Shown here: one piece after another, positions 8,573 to 16,504 of the stretch
Numbering within the stretch: the first letter of the stretch is position 1
Layout: the number at the start of each line of letters is the position of its first letter
Source of the DNA: Bartonella sp. CM31XJBT
GTDB lineage: Bacteria; Pseudomonadota; Alphaproteobacteria; Rhizobiales; Rhizobiaceae
Direction: 5' to 3'
NCBI RefSeq assembly: GCF_028618555.1
Contig: NZ_JAQITD010000002.1
Location: 1 to 64,000 of the forward strand
DNA length: 64,000 nucleotides
Translations under genes and position numbers: made by a program
The notes under the pieces: model-generated
Told to the model about the DNA's origin: nothing
The model's database searches: none
The model's input: the letters and a program-made list of their open reading frames with translations, nothing else

Positions 8573-10501
8573 TTACCTCCAATCCCCTTGCATATAAGGA
8601 TTCATCACCGTTCTGGATTGTTTCCTTTGAGGTTGTGCTGTCTGAGATCTTCTTGGAGAAGGAGAGGGCACATGTTCTGATGTTGGCTGCTCTAAAGAGC
8701 CTTCAATTTTAAGTTTTTCCAGACGCTCTTCTAAGATATCGACTTCTCGATTAAGGTTTATTCCTGCCGAAATCAGACCTTGTAAAGCAGCATAAGCATA
8801 GACCCTACAGTCCAAGGCTTCGTTTCTTGCCTTTTCACTTTTTTGCCATTCAATACGCTTGAAGCCTTTAAAATATTTGATGACTTTTCTTTCAGCGGTC
8901 AGTTGGTCAAAATATTCCCGATCAAGGTTTTTGTGAAAGTGTGTTGCACCAGCACCCGATGCTTCAGGACCGGATTTTTTAAACCGTGCCGTGATAATAT
9001 CTTTTGCTGCATCAACCCCAACAATATAGAGATTAATCTGTCCTTTGTTGTTTCTACTTGGACGGCGTGGCCATACCGCACGCCATCCCGCTTGCCCCTT
9101 AATTCCCCAGATACGTCGTCCCTCACGGGGGCGCACGTAATTATAAACCGCTTGTGTGTGTCCACCACCGGTATCAATACAAGCAGCTGTTATCCTAATT
9201 CCCTCTTTATAGCCTGTATGTGGCCAGCGTTTTGTAAGGTATTCATCCAGCTGGTCCCATACTTCAAAAGAAGAGGGATCACCAAGGATAACTTGATAAT
9301 CAATATGCCAACTTTCTTCACTGCGTCCCCATCCCACCACTTCAAGTTCTAAGCGGTCATTTTGCACATCAATACCCGCTGTTAACAACACGGCTTGTTC
9401 TGGTGCAAGGGGATAATCTTCGCGTTTTGCATAGAGGCTATCTGGGTCAACAACTTCGCCTGTTCTGTCCTCCCATGGCTCTCCAAGCACTGTATTGACA
9501 AAAGGCTGTAGAAGAGCTGGATCATCCTTGGCATTTAAAAACTCTCTTGCGCATTCCCCCCAAGTAAGCCAAGGGGAATAGAGTGCCGAAATATGATAAG
9601 AACGCAAATTGGGTCTGCTTGATTCACTGGTTGGTACCCAACATGCTCCTCGTTCTTCACTCATGAGATCTGTTTTTCTGTGCTCGGCATGTTCATGACC
9701 ACAATGGGCACAAACAAACACAGCTTTTTCGGGGGCGCCTTTTGGCCACTTAATTTGTGACCAAACAATGGGCTGTAGAACACCACATGCATCACAAGGC
9801 ACGTTGTAATATCGCTGGTCTCCTAGCACAAAATCCTTGGCAATACGGCTTGTGTCACGGTGGGTGGGTGTGGACAATTTAAAGATCTTTCGTTGTACAA
9901 AGGTTGAGGTCCGCTTTTCGGCAATCATCACCGGATCACCTTCGTTATCCACACTGAGAGGATAGGCATCCACCTCATCTAAAATCAGATAACGAATAGG
10001 CATGGAACGCAAACCAGCAGCACTGTTTGCCCCTGTAAGCATCAGTGCACCACCATCAAACTCTTTCGAAAACATTGTATTACCACTGTCGCGTGCCCGC
10101 GCTGGGGCAATGCGTTTGCTTAAAGCAGGGCTTGCCATAATCATAGGATCAAGCCGCGTCTTTGAAAGCTTTTTGGCTGTCTCAACCGTTGGCATCACAT
10201 AAAGAGCAGGTCCTGGACTATAATGAATAGCATAACCGCAGAAATTTAATCCTGCCTCTGACATGCCAACTTGCGCCCCTTTCATGACAATAGTTGTTTC
10301 AATTGGTTTGTGAGAGGAAAGGTTATCCATGATTTCGCGCAAATAGGGGGTCCGCTTTGTTCTCCACAATCCAGGTTCAGCACTTGCTACCGTGCTAAGG
10401 TATCTATTCTTATCCGCCCATTGCGAAACCGTATACGGTGGGTCCGGTTGTCTTGCATTATTGGCATTGGCGAAAAATTCTTCGACTGCATTGTCATCCA
10501 T
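8573..10501 (-). CDS. Terminase large subunit, lambda GpA family
   Basis: 642 residues, usual length. ATPase domain: deviant Walker A MKGAQVGMSE (about residue 75) and Walker B YLILDEVDAYP (about 170). A zinc-finger-like pair follows (CDACG and CAHCGHEH). The C-terminal nuclease domain begins at AGIDVQNDRLELEVVGWG. It packages and cuts concatemeric phage DNA with the small subunit encoded just upstream (8-nt overlap). Confidence 0.92.
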   Translation of the reverse strand: MDDNAVEEFFANANNARQPDPPYTVSQWADKNRYLSTVASAEPGLWRTKRTPYLREIMDNLSSHKPIETTIVMKGAQVGMSEAGLNFCGYAIHYSPGPALYVMPTVETAKKLSKTRLDPMIMASPALSKRIAPARARDSGNTMFSKEFDGGALMLTGANSAAGLRSMPIRYLILDEVDAYPLSVDNEGDPVMIAEKRTSTFVQRKIFKLSTPTHRDTSRIAKDFVLGDQRYYNVPCDACGVLQPIVWSQIKWPKGAPEKAVFVCAHCGHEHAEHRKTDLMSEERGACWVPTSESSRPNLRSYHISALYSPWLTWGECAREFLNAKDDPALLQPFVNTVLGEPWEDRTGEVVDPDSLYAKREDYPLAPEQAVLLTAGIDVQNDRLELEVVGWGRSEESWHIDYQVILGDPSSFEVWDQLDEYLTKRWPHTGYKEGIRITAACIDTGGGHTQAVYNYVRPREGRRIWGIKGQAGWRAVWPRRPSRNNKGQINLYIVGVDAAKDIITARFKKSGPEASGAGATHFHKNLDREYFDQLTAERKVIKYFKGFKRIEWQKSEKARNEALDCRVYAYAALQGLISAGINLNREVDILEERLEKLKIEGSLEQPTSEHVPSPSPRRSQTAQPQRKQSRTVMNPYMQGDWR

Positions 10502-11075
10502 TATTCGTTTCTTGCAAGTTCTCTAACTCTGGAGAATGAGGATCATGAAAAGGCACTGGAATATTAACCGCCTCAAGCAAAGCGGTTCTCATAGTGTAAT
10601 CAATAGCACCAATAAGGCTGGCCGCATCACATCCAACTTGTGCAGCAATGCTTGCACCAAAACGATGAGGAAAATTCAACATAGCATCACGGTGCGCTCT
10701 TCCAAACTCACGCGCTGCTCTCTTGACTTCTTCACGGTCAACGGTTGTTTCACGTAAGCGTTCAAGGGCAATCTTTTCGCTTTCAAGCGCAACTTGCATT
10801 CGCTCCAGTTTTATCTTGTATTCATTGGCTCCATCTGTAGAGGCTTGTTTGATCTTTGTCCGCGGTTGACCATCAGGCGCTAAAAATGGAGCAGGGCGCT
10901 TTGTTGGATTCTCATTCCAGATGCTTGTGGCAAGGGCTTCATTGACAGAACCATCTTCAAAAAGAGCCGCATCAAATTTACCTGTCTTTATCCGTGAAAC
11001 CACCGCATTATGTGAAACACCCATCTTCTTCGCAAACGCACGAATCGATATCCCCTCACGATTCTTCTTATTCAT
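10494..11075 (-). CDS. Terminase small subunit, Nu1-like
   Basis: 193 residues. An N-terminal helix-turn-helix (SIRAFAKKMGVSHNAVVSRI) is followed by a helical oligomerisation region (LERMQVALESEKIALERLRE). It recognises the packaging site and feeds DNA to GpA. First gene of the head operon; BrnTA diverges from it. Confidence 0.75.
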   Translation of the reverse strand: MNKKNREGISIRAFAKKMGVSHNAVVSRIKTGKFDAALFEDGSVNEALATSIWNENPTKRPAPFLAPDGQPRTKIKQASTDGANEYKIKLERMQVALESEKIALERLRETTVDREEVKRAAREFGRAHRDAMLNFPHRFGASIAAQVGCDAASLIGAIDYTMRTALLEAVNIPVPFHDPHSPELENLQETNNG

Positions 11076-11109
11076 AGTTGCTCCATTTTGAATGGTATAT
11101 ACGAATTAT

Positions 11110-11153
11110 TGTACACTTTAATTATTGACAAGGTTTTATTTTTCGTGTACATA
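11110..11153 (+). promoter_or_regulatory. brnTA promoter with flanking TGTACAC/GTGTACA operator
   Basis: TTGACA at 11125-11130, 17-nt spacer, TACATA at 11148-11153. The promoter is bracketed by a perfect 7-bp inverted repeat, TGTACAC at 11110-11116 and GTGTACA at 11145-11151, the second overlapping the -10. BrnA antitoxins repress their own operon, so this is a plausible BrnA operator. The same hexamer TGTACA occurs four times at 12798-12858. Confidence 0.55.
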
Positions 11154-11159
11154 AAATAT

Positions 11160-11426
11160 ATGAAGATAGTGTGGGATGAACCAAAAAGAGCTTTAAACAT
11201 TGTTAAACATAAGCTTGATTTTGCTGATGTTATTTACTTTGACTGGGAACATGCTCTTATTGATGCAACACATTCAAACCGCATGAAGGCTATTGGACAT
11301 TTTGCGAATGGCACAACAGTTATTGTTTTTGCAAAGCTTGGCAATGAAGCGATATCCATTATCAGTTTTCGTCAAGCGAATAAAAAAGAAAGAGAGGTTT
11401 TCAATGACTATCAAAAAAACCTTTGA
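11160..11426 (+). CDS. brnT: BrnT-family toxin
   Basis: 88 residues from the ATG at 11160. The start MKIVWDEPKRALNIVKHKLD and the end IISFRQANKKEREVF are diagnostic for BrnT ribonuclease toxins. The upstream in-frame ATG at 11088 would cover the promoter and is rejected. The gene overlaps brnA by 23 nt. Confidence 0.88.
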   Translation: MKIVWDEPKRALNIVKHKLDFADVIYFDWEHALIDATHSNRMKAIGHFANGTTVIVFAKLGNEAISIISFRQANKKEREVFNDYQKNL

Positions 11427-11709
11427 AGCAGGATGTGATTATACAAAAGAAGATTGGGACGCTGTGGATTCCCCACCACTAACAGATGAAGAACTTGCAC
11501 GCTTAAAGCCAGCTAAAGATGTTTTACCACCTTCCTTTTTTAAATATGTAACAGAAGAACGCCGTAAACGTGGGCGTCCACCCGTTGAATCTCCCAAACA
11601 AGCGGTTACTCTACGCCTTGACCCAAACGTTATTGCTTCTTTTAAAAAACAAGGAAAAGACTGGCGAACACGTATGGGTGAAGTCTTAAAAAAAGCAAGT
11701 GGCAGCTAA
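11404..11709 (+). CDS. brnA: BrnA-family antitoxin
   Basis: 101 residues. The C-terminal ribbon-helix-helix (KQAVTLRLDPNVIASFKKQG, then WRTRMGEVLKKA) is the BrnA DNA-binding and dimerisation part; the acidic N-terminal part binds the toxin. The start lies inside brnT, giving coupled translation. Confidence 0.85.
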   Translation: MTIKKTFEAGCDYTKEDWDAVDSPPLTDEELARLKPAKDVLPPSFFKYVTEERRKRGRPPVESPKQAVTLRLDPNVIASFKKQGKDWRTRMGEVLKKASGS

Positions 11710-11717
11710 ACCAACCA

Positions 11718-11742
11718 CCTCCCCATTTTGAGAACGGGGAGG
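11718..11742. terminator. Bidirectional terminator hairpin (cassette 2)
   Basis: CCTCCCC at 11718-11724 pairs with GGGGAGG at 11736-11742 (7 bp). It separates brnA from the convergent antirepressor gene. Confidence 0.65.
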
Positions 11743-11759
11743 GGAGATGTGTTTTAAAT

Positions 11760-12272
11760 CTAAGCAGCTTTTACGACAGATCTTGCTAAAACGCGCTTAG
11801 CTTCTTTTGTAACTGATTTGTAATGATCAAGCTCTTTTTCGAGGTCATTTGCATCCAACAAACGCCTCATCATCAATCCTAAGATTTCTCCAATACCTGC
11901 AGGTTTTTTAAAACACTCATAAGAAAATAATTCATAATCAACAGCTTGGTTTCTCAGTTTCTTCTCACACTCAATAAAGTAACGGCGTGCTTGACGTCCT
12001 TTCTCGTTACGTTCAACCATGGAAAGCTCTTTTGCCATGTCTAAAGTGAGATGGTACTCTGTACTTGGACGACCGCCTTGGAGGTTTTCGCCAAAATTGG
12101 TGAAAACTATATAATCCTGATTTTTGAGAAAGCTGTATTTGTTAATACGGTCTTTAATCCAATTGGAAAAGTCTCGTTTTACTTCCAAAAACACATGTAA
12201 TTCACGCGCATTAACGGTTTGAATAATTTCTTGTCCAACAGCTTGTTCTGATATTTTAATTAGAGTGTTCAT
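11760..12272 (-). CDS. AntA/AntB-type antirepressor, paralogue 1
   Basis: 170 residues. The N-terminal domain (VNARELHVFLEVKRDFSNWI) and the core STEYHLTLDMAKELSMVERN plus KGRQARRYFIECEKKLRNQ define the AntA/AntB family that inactivates phage repressors. The C-terminal tail RVLARSVVKAA is shared with paralogues at 13051 and 17234, but the middle of the C-terminal part differs. Preceded by a family-B leader. An internal palindrome lies at 12084-12107. Confidence 0.82.
   Translation of the reverse strand: MNTLIKISEQAVGQEIIQTVNARELHVFLEVKRDFSNWIKDRINKYSFLKNQDYIVFTNFGENLQGGRPSTEYHLTLDMAKELSMVERNEKGRQARRYFIECEKKLRNQAVDYELFSYECFKKPAGIGEILGLMMRRLLDANDLEKELDHYKSVTKEAKRVLARSVVKAA
12084..12107. repeat. 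24-nt intragenic palindrome in antA paralogue 1
   Basis: Arms of 11 nt (GTTTTCGCCAA and TTGGTGAAAAC) around a 2-nt centre, 10 of 11 positions paired. It lies just before the GGRPSTEYH segment, the same place as in the other AntA genes. Confidence 0.6.
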
Positions 12273-12466
12273 CTTATTAGTCCTTTGTTTTATAAGTTAA
12301 AGTATCCAGGGCTAAAACAACCGAACTAATACAGCCCTTCGTATCTTTAGGTTACCCTTGGACATACACACGAAGACCCTGGACAAAAATTCTTATGATG
12401 GGCAACAGATCTTTCGGGATACTGTTGAACCGATTAGTTACGAGGTGTTTTAAGCCTGCCAATCAG
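12273..12466 (-). ncRNA. Structured leader RNA, family B, copy 1
   Basis: About 190 nt between promoter and antA paralogue 1. It is nearly identical to the leader at 17783-17973. Conserved pairings include GTCCAGGG with CCCTGGAT and a hairpin around the CATACACACGAAG segment; ACCTAAAG and CCGAAAGATCTGTTGCC are invariant. The leader probably controls expression of the antirepressor. Confidence 0.55.
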
Positions 12467-12493
12467 ACTATAGCTGTTCACAGAAACTGTCAA
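12467..12493 (-). promoter_or_regulatory. Promoter of family-B leader copy 1
   Basis: Minus strand TTGACA (12493-12488) and TATAGT (12472-12467) with a 15-nt spacer. Confidence 0.5.
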
Positions 12494-12529
12494 TTATTTT
12501 TTGAAAAATCCTAAAAGTATTGACGTCCT

Positions 12530-12734
12530 AAGAGGATGCCGGGTGCTAGAAAACACGGCACATAGCCCGTCGTTATGCTTTCCCCACAAGGGTATTGTAT
12601 AGCATAACTACACCCGACAAAGTTATTATATGCGCCTAACATACAATGAGTCAAAGTCTTTAATGTGCGGAAGACTGATTATTTCGGCAACCAATCCGCT
12701 ATGTGTTTAAGGTGTTTTCTAGGCACCTGATTCG
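12530..12734 (-). ncRNA. Structured leader RNA, family A, copy 2
   Basis: Copy of the family-A element, here upstream of a family-B leader rather than directly before a gene. It keeps the AGGTG/CACCT hairpin, GCGGA/TCCGC, GTTATGC/GCATAAC and the terminal GCCGGGTG region. Because no ORF follows before the next promoter, this copy favours an independent small RNA or a vestige of a lost antirepressor gene. Confidence 0.55.
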
Positions 12735-12762
12735 AAAATAGACATTGACGCAACAATGTCAA
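12735..12762 (-). promoter_or_regulatory. Promoter of family-A leader copy 2
   Basis: Minus strand TTGACA (12762-12757), 16-nt spacer, TATTTT (12740-12735). Confidence 0.5.
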
Positions 12763-12797
12763 GAATAAAAATAATTTTTATCTAAAAATAATCACAT

Positions 12798-12858
12798 ACT
12801 GTACAGTGTACATATTGAAATTGTTATTTATCAATGTGTTGTGTGTACAATGTACAGT
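12798..12858. repeat. Paired TGTACA operator-like inverted repeat without an adjacent gene
   Basis: Arms of 15 nt at 12798-12812 and 12844-12858, 14 of 15 complementary, each holding two TGTACA-type hexamers, with a 31-bp spacer. It resembles a doubled version of the operator flanking the brnTA promoter. No TA gene follows; the next elements are a hairpin and an antirepressor, as in complete cassettes. Confidence 0.6.
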
Positions 12859-12877
12859 CAAATTGAAAATTCTGTCG

Positions 12878-12979
12878 CTAGCGATAGTTCGCGCTCGTCC
12901 GCCCCGCAACAGACCCAACCCGCTGGGAAGTACCTTTTGCATTGATTTTATTGTATTTTTTCTGGAAAAAGCGAAGCAT
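12878..12979 (-). CDS. Possible 33-residue basic peptide
   Basis: ATG at 12979 with AAAGGAG about 10 nt upstream. The product (MLRFFQKKYNKINAKGTSQR then VGSVAGRTSANYR) is basic. The local sequence is more GC-rich than its surroundings. No family recognised. It occupies the position where a TA module stands in the other cassettes but is on the opposite strand. Confidence 0.3.
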   Translation of the reverse strand: MLRFFQKKYNKINAKGTSQRVGSVAGRTSANYR

Positions 12980-13006
12980 TATCGATAATCTCCTTTGAAT
13001 TAATAT

Positions 13007-13031
13007 CCTCCCCACTTTGCAAGCAGGGAAG
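13007..13031. terminator. Terminator-like hairpin (cassette 3)
   Basis: CTCCCC near 13008 pairs imperfectly with the GGGAAG near 13026 (one G-U). Weaker than its relatives at 11718 and 17197 but in the same relative position. Confidence 0.45.
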
Positions 13032-13050
13032 ATGAGATCATATTTTAAAT

Positions 13051-13641
13051 TTAAGCAGCTTTTGTGACAGATCTAGCTAACACCTGTTTTGCTTCTTTAA
13101 TGAGGGCTTTATATTTTCTGTTCTCTTCATCTACTCTGAAGGCATCAAGAAGACGCATATGAATAGGACCTAAAAGATATAAAACTTTTTCGCCAGCGTT
13201 CATACCTTCCCAATAACTTGGCAAATCAAAGCGCGTATCACGATCATAATCAACAGATTGGTTTCTCAGTTTCTTTTCACACTCAATAAAGTAACGGCGT
13301 GCTTGACGTCCTTTCTCGTTACGTTCCACCATTGAGAGCTCTTTCGCCATGTCTAAAGTGATGTGATATTCTGTACTTGGACGACCGCCTTTAGGTTTTA
13401 CTCTTTTTTGAGTAAAACTCACAAAGTCCTGATTTTCTTGGGAGGCATTGGGTTTCGCTAAAATTTTAGCGAAACTTATAAAGTCCTTATTTTCTAGGAA
13501 GCCGTATTCTTTAATACGGTTTTTTATCCAATCTCTAAAATTAGAATTGACTTCCAAAAATGTATATAATTCGCGTGCGTTGACGGCTTGAACTGTTTCT
13601 TGATCAATCGTTTGTTCTGTAATTTTAATAAGAGTGTTCAT
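13051..13641 (-). CDS. AntA/AntB-type antirepressor, paralogue 2
   Basis: 196 residues, the longest of the set. The AntA N-terminal domain (VNARELYTFLEVNSNFRDWI) and the core STEYHITLDMAKELSMVERN are present. The linker is duplicated: KDFISFAKILAKPNASQ is followed by NQDFVSFTQKRVKPKGG, each carrying its own palindrome. From KGRQARRYFIECEKKLRNQS to the end it is almost identical to the paralogue at 17234, while the N-terminal half differs. Family-A leader upstream. Confidence 0.82.
   Translation of the reverse strand: MNTLIKITEQTIDQETVQAVNARELYTFLEVNSNFRDWIKNRIKEYGFLENKDFISFAKILAKPNASQENQDFVSFTQKRVKPKGGRPSTEYHITLDMAKELSMVERNEKGRQARRYFIECEKKLRNQSVDYDRDTRFDLPSYWEGMNAGEKVLYLLGPIHMRLLDAFRVDEENRKYKALIKEAKQVLARSVTKAA
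13395..13418. repeat. 24-nt intragenic hairpin in antA paralogue 2 (distal copy)
   Basis: Perfect 9-bp stem GTTTTACTC/GAGTAAAAC with a TTTTTT loop, in the GGRPSTEYH-proximal linker unit. Confidence 0.6.
13452..13475. repeat. 24-nt perfect palindrome in antA paralogue 2 (proximal copy)
   Basis: Fully self-complementary over 24 bp (half-site GTTTCGCTAAAA), encoding the SFAKILAKP part of the duplicated linker. Confidence 0.65.
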
Positions 13642-13679
13642 AATGAACTCCTATGCAGTTAAAGGTTTTCTATTGACAC

Positions 13680-13890
13680 TCCACAAAGAATGCCGGGTGC
13701 TAGAAAACACGGTGCATAGTCCGTCGTCACGCTTTTCCCATAAAGGGTATTGTATAGCGTAACTACACCCGACAGATCTATTATACGCATGTAGCATATA
13801 ATGAGTCAAAGCCTTTAGTATGCGGAAAATAAACTGTTTCGGCAATCTATCCGCTATGCATCTAAGGTGTTTTCTAGGCACCTAATTTAA
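13680..13890 (-). ncRNA. Structured leader RNA, family A, copy 3
   Basis: About 210 nt upstream of antA paralogue 2. In the central stem the pair that is T-A in copy 1 (GTTATGC/GCATAAC) is C-G here (GTCACGC/GCGTAAC), a compensatory change that supports RNA pairing. The same AGGTG/CACCT and GCGGA/TCCGC stems are kept. Confidence 0.6.
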
Positions 13891-13891
13891 C

Positions 13892-13919
13892 GATATACGT
13901 TTTCCGTGAATCTTGTCAA
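13892..13919 (-). promoter_or_regulatory. Promoter of family-A leader copy 3
   Basis: Minus strand TTGACA (13919-13914), 16-nt spacer, TATATC (13897-13892). Confidence 0.55.
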
Positions 13920-13964
13920 GAAAGAAAATCTCAGTGTATAGCAAACATAGCTTGAGAACATGAT

Positions 13965-14543
13965 CTAGCCTTTCTTATTAGCAGCGTATTCTTGACGAGA
14001 AAGTTGTCTCTGTATGTTTTTGGTTAATCTTTCATTGGCATATTGTGCAATAGCACTAGCAATCTCTGGCTTGGACATCACTTTAGCAATTGATGGTCCT
14101 TCTTGTTTTGCAATAGGGAATTGATCTCCATCCGCTCTTTGAAACACATTCCCTCCCATTTTTAAATCAACACGCTTTGGAAAACTGCCTCCCTTGATAA
14201 AAGCATGGGGTAAGATTTCTTTCTTTCCAAACAGTGTGTAAGTTACGCCGCGTTTTGTTTCGTTTACTTTAAAAAATTTAAGAGGTATTGGTGTTCCAGA
14301 ACCAATGATATCTGTCTCAAGAAACCTTGCTGTCGCCTTTTCTTTAATATAAACACCTCTTCTTATACGCTTTATTTGGGCTGATGAGATGTCTGCAACT
14401 TGCTTTTCAGTAAAGCGTTCAACTTGTTTTGCTGCAGTGTTTAGAGCATTACGCAGAGCCCAATTAAGGCGTGGTGCTTGAAGACTGGTGAAGGTATCCT
14501 TCACCTGTTGAAGATACCATTTTTGGTGGATGATTAACTTCAA
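13965..14543 (-). CDS. Phage minor tail protein, gpZ-like
   Basis: 192 residues. The pattern LNWALRNALNTAAKQVERFT near the N-terminus, then the basic region IRRGVYIKEKATARF and KVNETKRGVTYTLFGKKEI fits the gpZ/minor tail family that joins tail to head. It lies upstream of the terminase genes, far from the gpU-like gene at 1, so the tail genes are split by the head operon relative to lambda order. Confidence 0.68.
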   Translation of the reverse strand: MKLIIHQKWYLQQVKDTFTSLQAPRLNWALRNALNTAAKQVERFTEKQVADISSAQIKRIRRGVYIKEKATARFLETDIIGSGTPIPLKFFKVNETKRGVTYTLFGKKEILPHAFIKGGSFPKRVDLKMGGNVFQRADGDQFPIAKQEGPSIAKVMSKPEIASAIAQYANERLTKNIQRQLSRQEYAANKKG

Positions 14544-14546
14544 CTT

Positions 14547-14903
14547 CTAAGCCTTTTTTGGGGTAGGTGACTTGGAAGCTTTAGATGCTTTTGGCTGTTC
14601 GAGTGGAATTTCCTCTGTCACTGGTTCAGACGATGTTTGTACGGCTTCTTGTTCTATCTGTTTAATTTGTTCAATTGCCTTATCTGTTTTTGCTGTTGTC
14701 TTGACGTCAACAAAAAGTTTTGCAGCATTGGCGCGCTTGAGACGTGCGTAGACTTGATTAGAAACTTCAACAAATGGATTATTGGGTGTTGATGGTTCAA
14801 AGCGAACAGTGCTTTTATTGTCTCCAACAACACACATTGGCTTAGTGATGACAGCTTTCATCATTGCTCCTTTTGCGTCATAATTAATGACATCATTAGT
14901 CAA
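14547..14903 (-). CDS. Phage protein with lysine/alanine-rich tail, unknown
   Basis: 118 residues, ending 3 nt before gpZ, so probably cotranscribed with it. Residues about 15-75 (VVGDNKSTVRFEPSTPNNPF, then VEVSNQVYARLKRANAAKLF) look like a small structural fold; the last 50 residues are a low-complexity charged tail (PKASKASKSPTPKKA). Possibly a head-tail connector-type protein by position; function not recognised. Confidence 0.55.
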   Translation of the reverse strand: MTNDVINYDAKGAMMKAVITKPMCVVGDNKSTVRFEPSTPNNPFVEVSNQVYARLKRANAAKLFVDVKTTAKTDKAIEQIKQIEQEAVQTSSEPVTEEIPLEQPKASKASKSPTPKKA

Positions 14904-15188
14904 TTATTGATTTTTGTTATTTGAAAAATAGATTAGTCAGAATTACCCAGAAAACAGGGCTTTCTAGCCACGTTTCAAGATCACATTTTACTAAATTTTT
15001 AGAGGATATTTTTGAATTTTGGACGCAATTCGACCAGTACAGCAGCGTCATTAAATACGACTTTTCACATATTGTCAACAAAAAAATCAATATATTGTGT
15101 TTTTTTTATTTTTTTACCTAAATATGCTGCTTTACAAACAAATGATGCAAATATTCCGTTCCCAAAAATCGTTTATACGTTAAAGCAT

Positions 15189-15737
15189 TTACCATTTATT
15201 TTTTGGATAAAAATACTTCTGGAGAGCATTTAGAGCAATACGCAAAGAACTAACAAGATGTGGTAATGTTTGGTTTTCTATAACAAGATGTTGTATCGCG
15301 GCATAAAGATTATACTGTCTATAGAGGTGTTGTGCTTCTTTGATAGCCTCTTGCATGTTTGAAAACTGTTCTGTTGCAAATTTAATCCATTTTTCTTTTG
15401 CTGTCTCATCAGAAGATGAGGGCATTTTATCATAAACAGCACTTGGCAAACCTTTTGCACACGAATAGTCATTTTTCACTTCAAGATATTTTTGCGCAGC
15501 ATCATATTGGTCTTGATTTATTTCGCCTTGCAAATAAAGCCGCCCGATATAGGTGCCGGAAAGCGGATTTTTAGCCTCTTCTATGGTCAAGTCAAAGCGT
15601 TTGGCACGCATTTCAATTGCCAATTTATCCATGGGTTCATGCGGTGTTTTTGCTCGTGAGATACGTCCATTTGGTTCTCTGATACATCCTTTAATCCGTG
15701 GACGACCGCGTTTTGCACGTTTTTTTCTTTTTGTCAT
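15189..15737 (-). CDS. Phage protein with basic N-terminus, unknown
   Basis: 182 residues. The N-terminus KRKKRAKRGRPRIKG resembles an AT-hook-like or terminase-small-like basic arm; the rest is helical (YLQGEINQDQYDAAQKYLEV, EQFSNMQEAIKEAQHLYRQY). It lies 11 nt from ssb on the same strand. DNA binding is inferred from the basic arm only. Confidence 0.5.
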   Translation of the reverse strand: MTKRKKRAKRGRPRIKGCIREPNGRISRAKTPHEPMDKLAIEMRAKRFDLTIEEAKNPLSGTYIGRLYLQGEINQDQYDAAQKYLEVKNDYSCAKGLPSAVYDKMPSSSDETAKEKWIKFATEQFSNMQEAIKEAQHLYRQYNLYAAIQHLVIENQTLPHLVSSLRIALNALQKYFYPKNKW

Positions 15738-15748
15738 ATTTTTTTCAA

Positions 15749-16204
15749 TCAGAATGGTATGCTATCATTATTAATGAGTGCACTATGATCAGCAGCCCCT
15801 GAAGCGATAGCATAATTTTGAGAAGTAATAGGTGAAGGGGTAGGGGATGCCGATTGATCTTTTTTGGCATCAAGCAAATACAACTCGCCTTTGAATTGTG
15901 GTAAGACAATCTCTGTTGTATAACGGTCATGCCCATTTTTATCTTGCCATTTGCGTGTCTGTAATTTGCCTTCTACGTAAACCTTTGAACCTTTGTTTAG
16001 ATATTGAAGTGCAATTTTTGCTAAATGCGGATTAAAAATCACAACTGAATGCCATTCTGTTTTCTCTACTTTTTGATTGGTTTTTTTATCTGTATAGCTC
16101 TCAGAAGTCGCTATACTAAAATTGACTATTTCTGCTCCAGAATTCATTGTTTTGCTTTCGGGATCAGCACCAAGGCGCCCGATTAACGTCACTTTATTTA
16201 GCAT
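15749..16204 (-). CDS. ssb: Single-stranded DNA-binding protein
   Basis: 151 residues. OB-fold starts MLNKVTLIGRLGADPESKTM, continues with TEWHSVVIFNPHLAKIALQY and GSKVYVEGKLQTRKWQDKNG, and ends in the acidic tip NDSIPF typical of SSB. Prophage copy, likely used with the ERF/YqaJ recombination genes. A SPTPSP linker lies before the tip. Confidence 0.93.
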   Translation of the reverse strand: MLNKVTLIGRLGADPESKTMNSGAEIVNFSIATSESYTDKKTNQKVEKTEWHSVVIFNPHLAKIALQYLNKGSKVYVEGKLQTRKWQDKNGHDRYTTEIVLPQFKGELYLLDAKKDQSASPTPSPITSQNYAIASGAADHSALINNDSIPF

Positions 16205-16422
16205 ATTTGTAGCCCCATTAGATTTGCAATTTATACATGAAAAATCTTAGCATAATTTGCATATTTATTCAATTATTTCAGTTTATTAATAACAGTTTTT
16301 TAAGTATTACATTATAATATTATTTGACAAATTATTCATCAAAAAAACATGTCACACAAATGGCATGGCTTTCTTATTTCTGCTTTTAACTTTTCAATAA
16401 ATATCCTTTCATTAAGAGTCTG

Positions 16423-16478
16423 TATCAAACTTTTTTGTTCGATTTATTGTTGACTATCGAACCTTTTTGTGCGATATT
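16423..16478 (+). promoter_or_regulatory. hicAB promoter with tandem 21-bp palindromic operators
   Basis: TTGACT at 16450-16455, 17-nt spacer, GATATT at 16473-16478. Two 21-bp repeats (16423-16443 and 16455-16475, 18 of 21 identical, 32 bp apart) each have the form ATCRAAC-N6/7-GTKCGAT, an inverted repeat. The second covers the core promoter, the right place for HicB autorepression. Confidence 0.55.
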
Positions 16479-16504
16479 CATTTTATGAAAAAAGGGGAGG
16501 CTAA

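Noticed and set aside
13651-13881. 76-codon minus-strand ORF inside family-A leader copy 3
   Set aside because: The frame is not conserved in copies 1 and 2, whereas RNA pairings are, so it is a chance ORF in a structured RNA.
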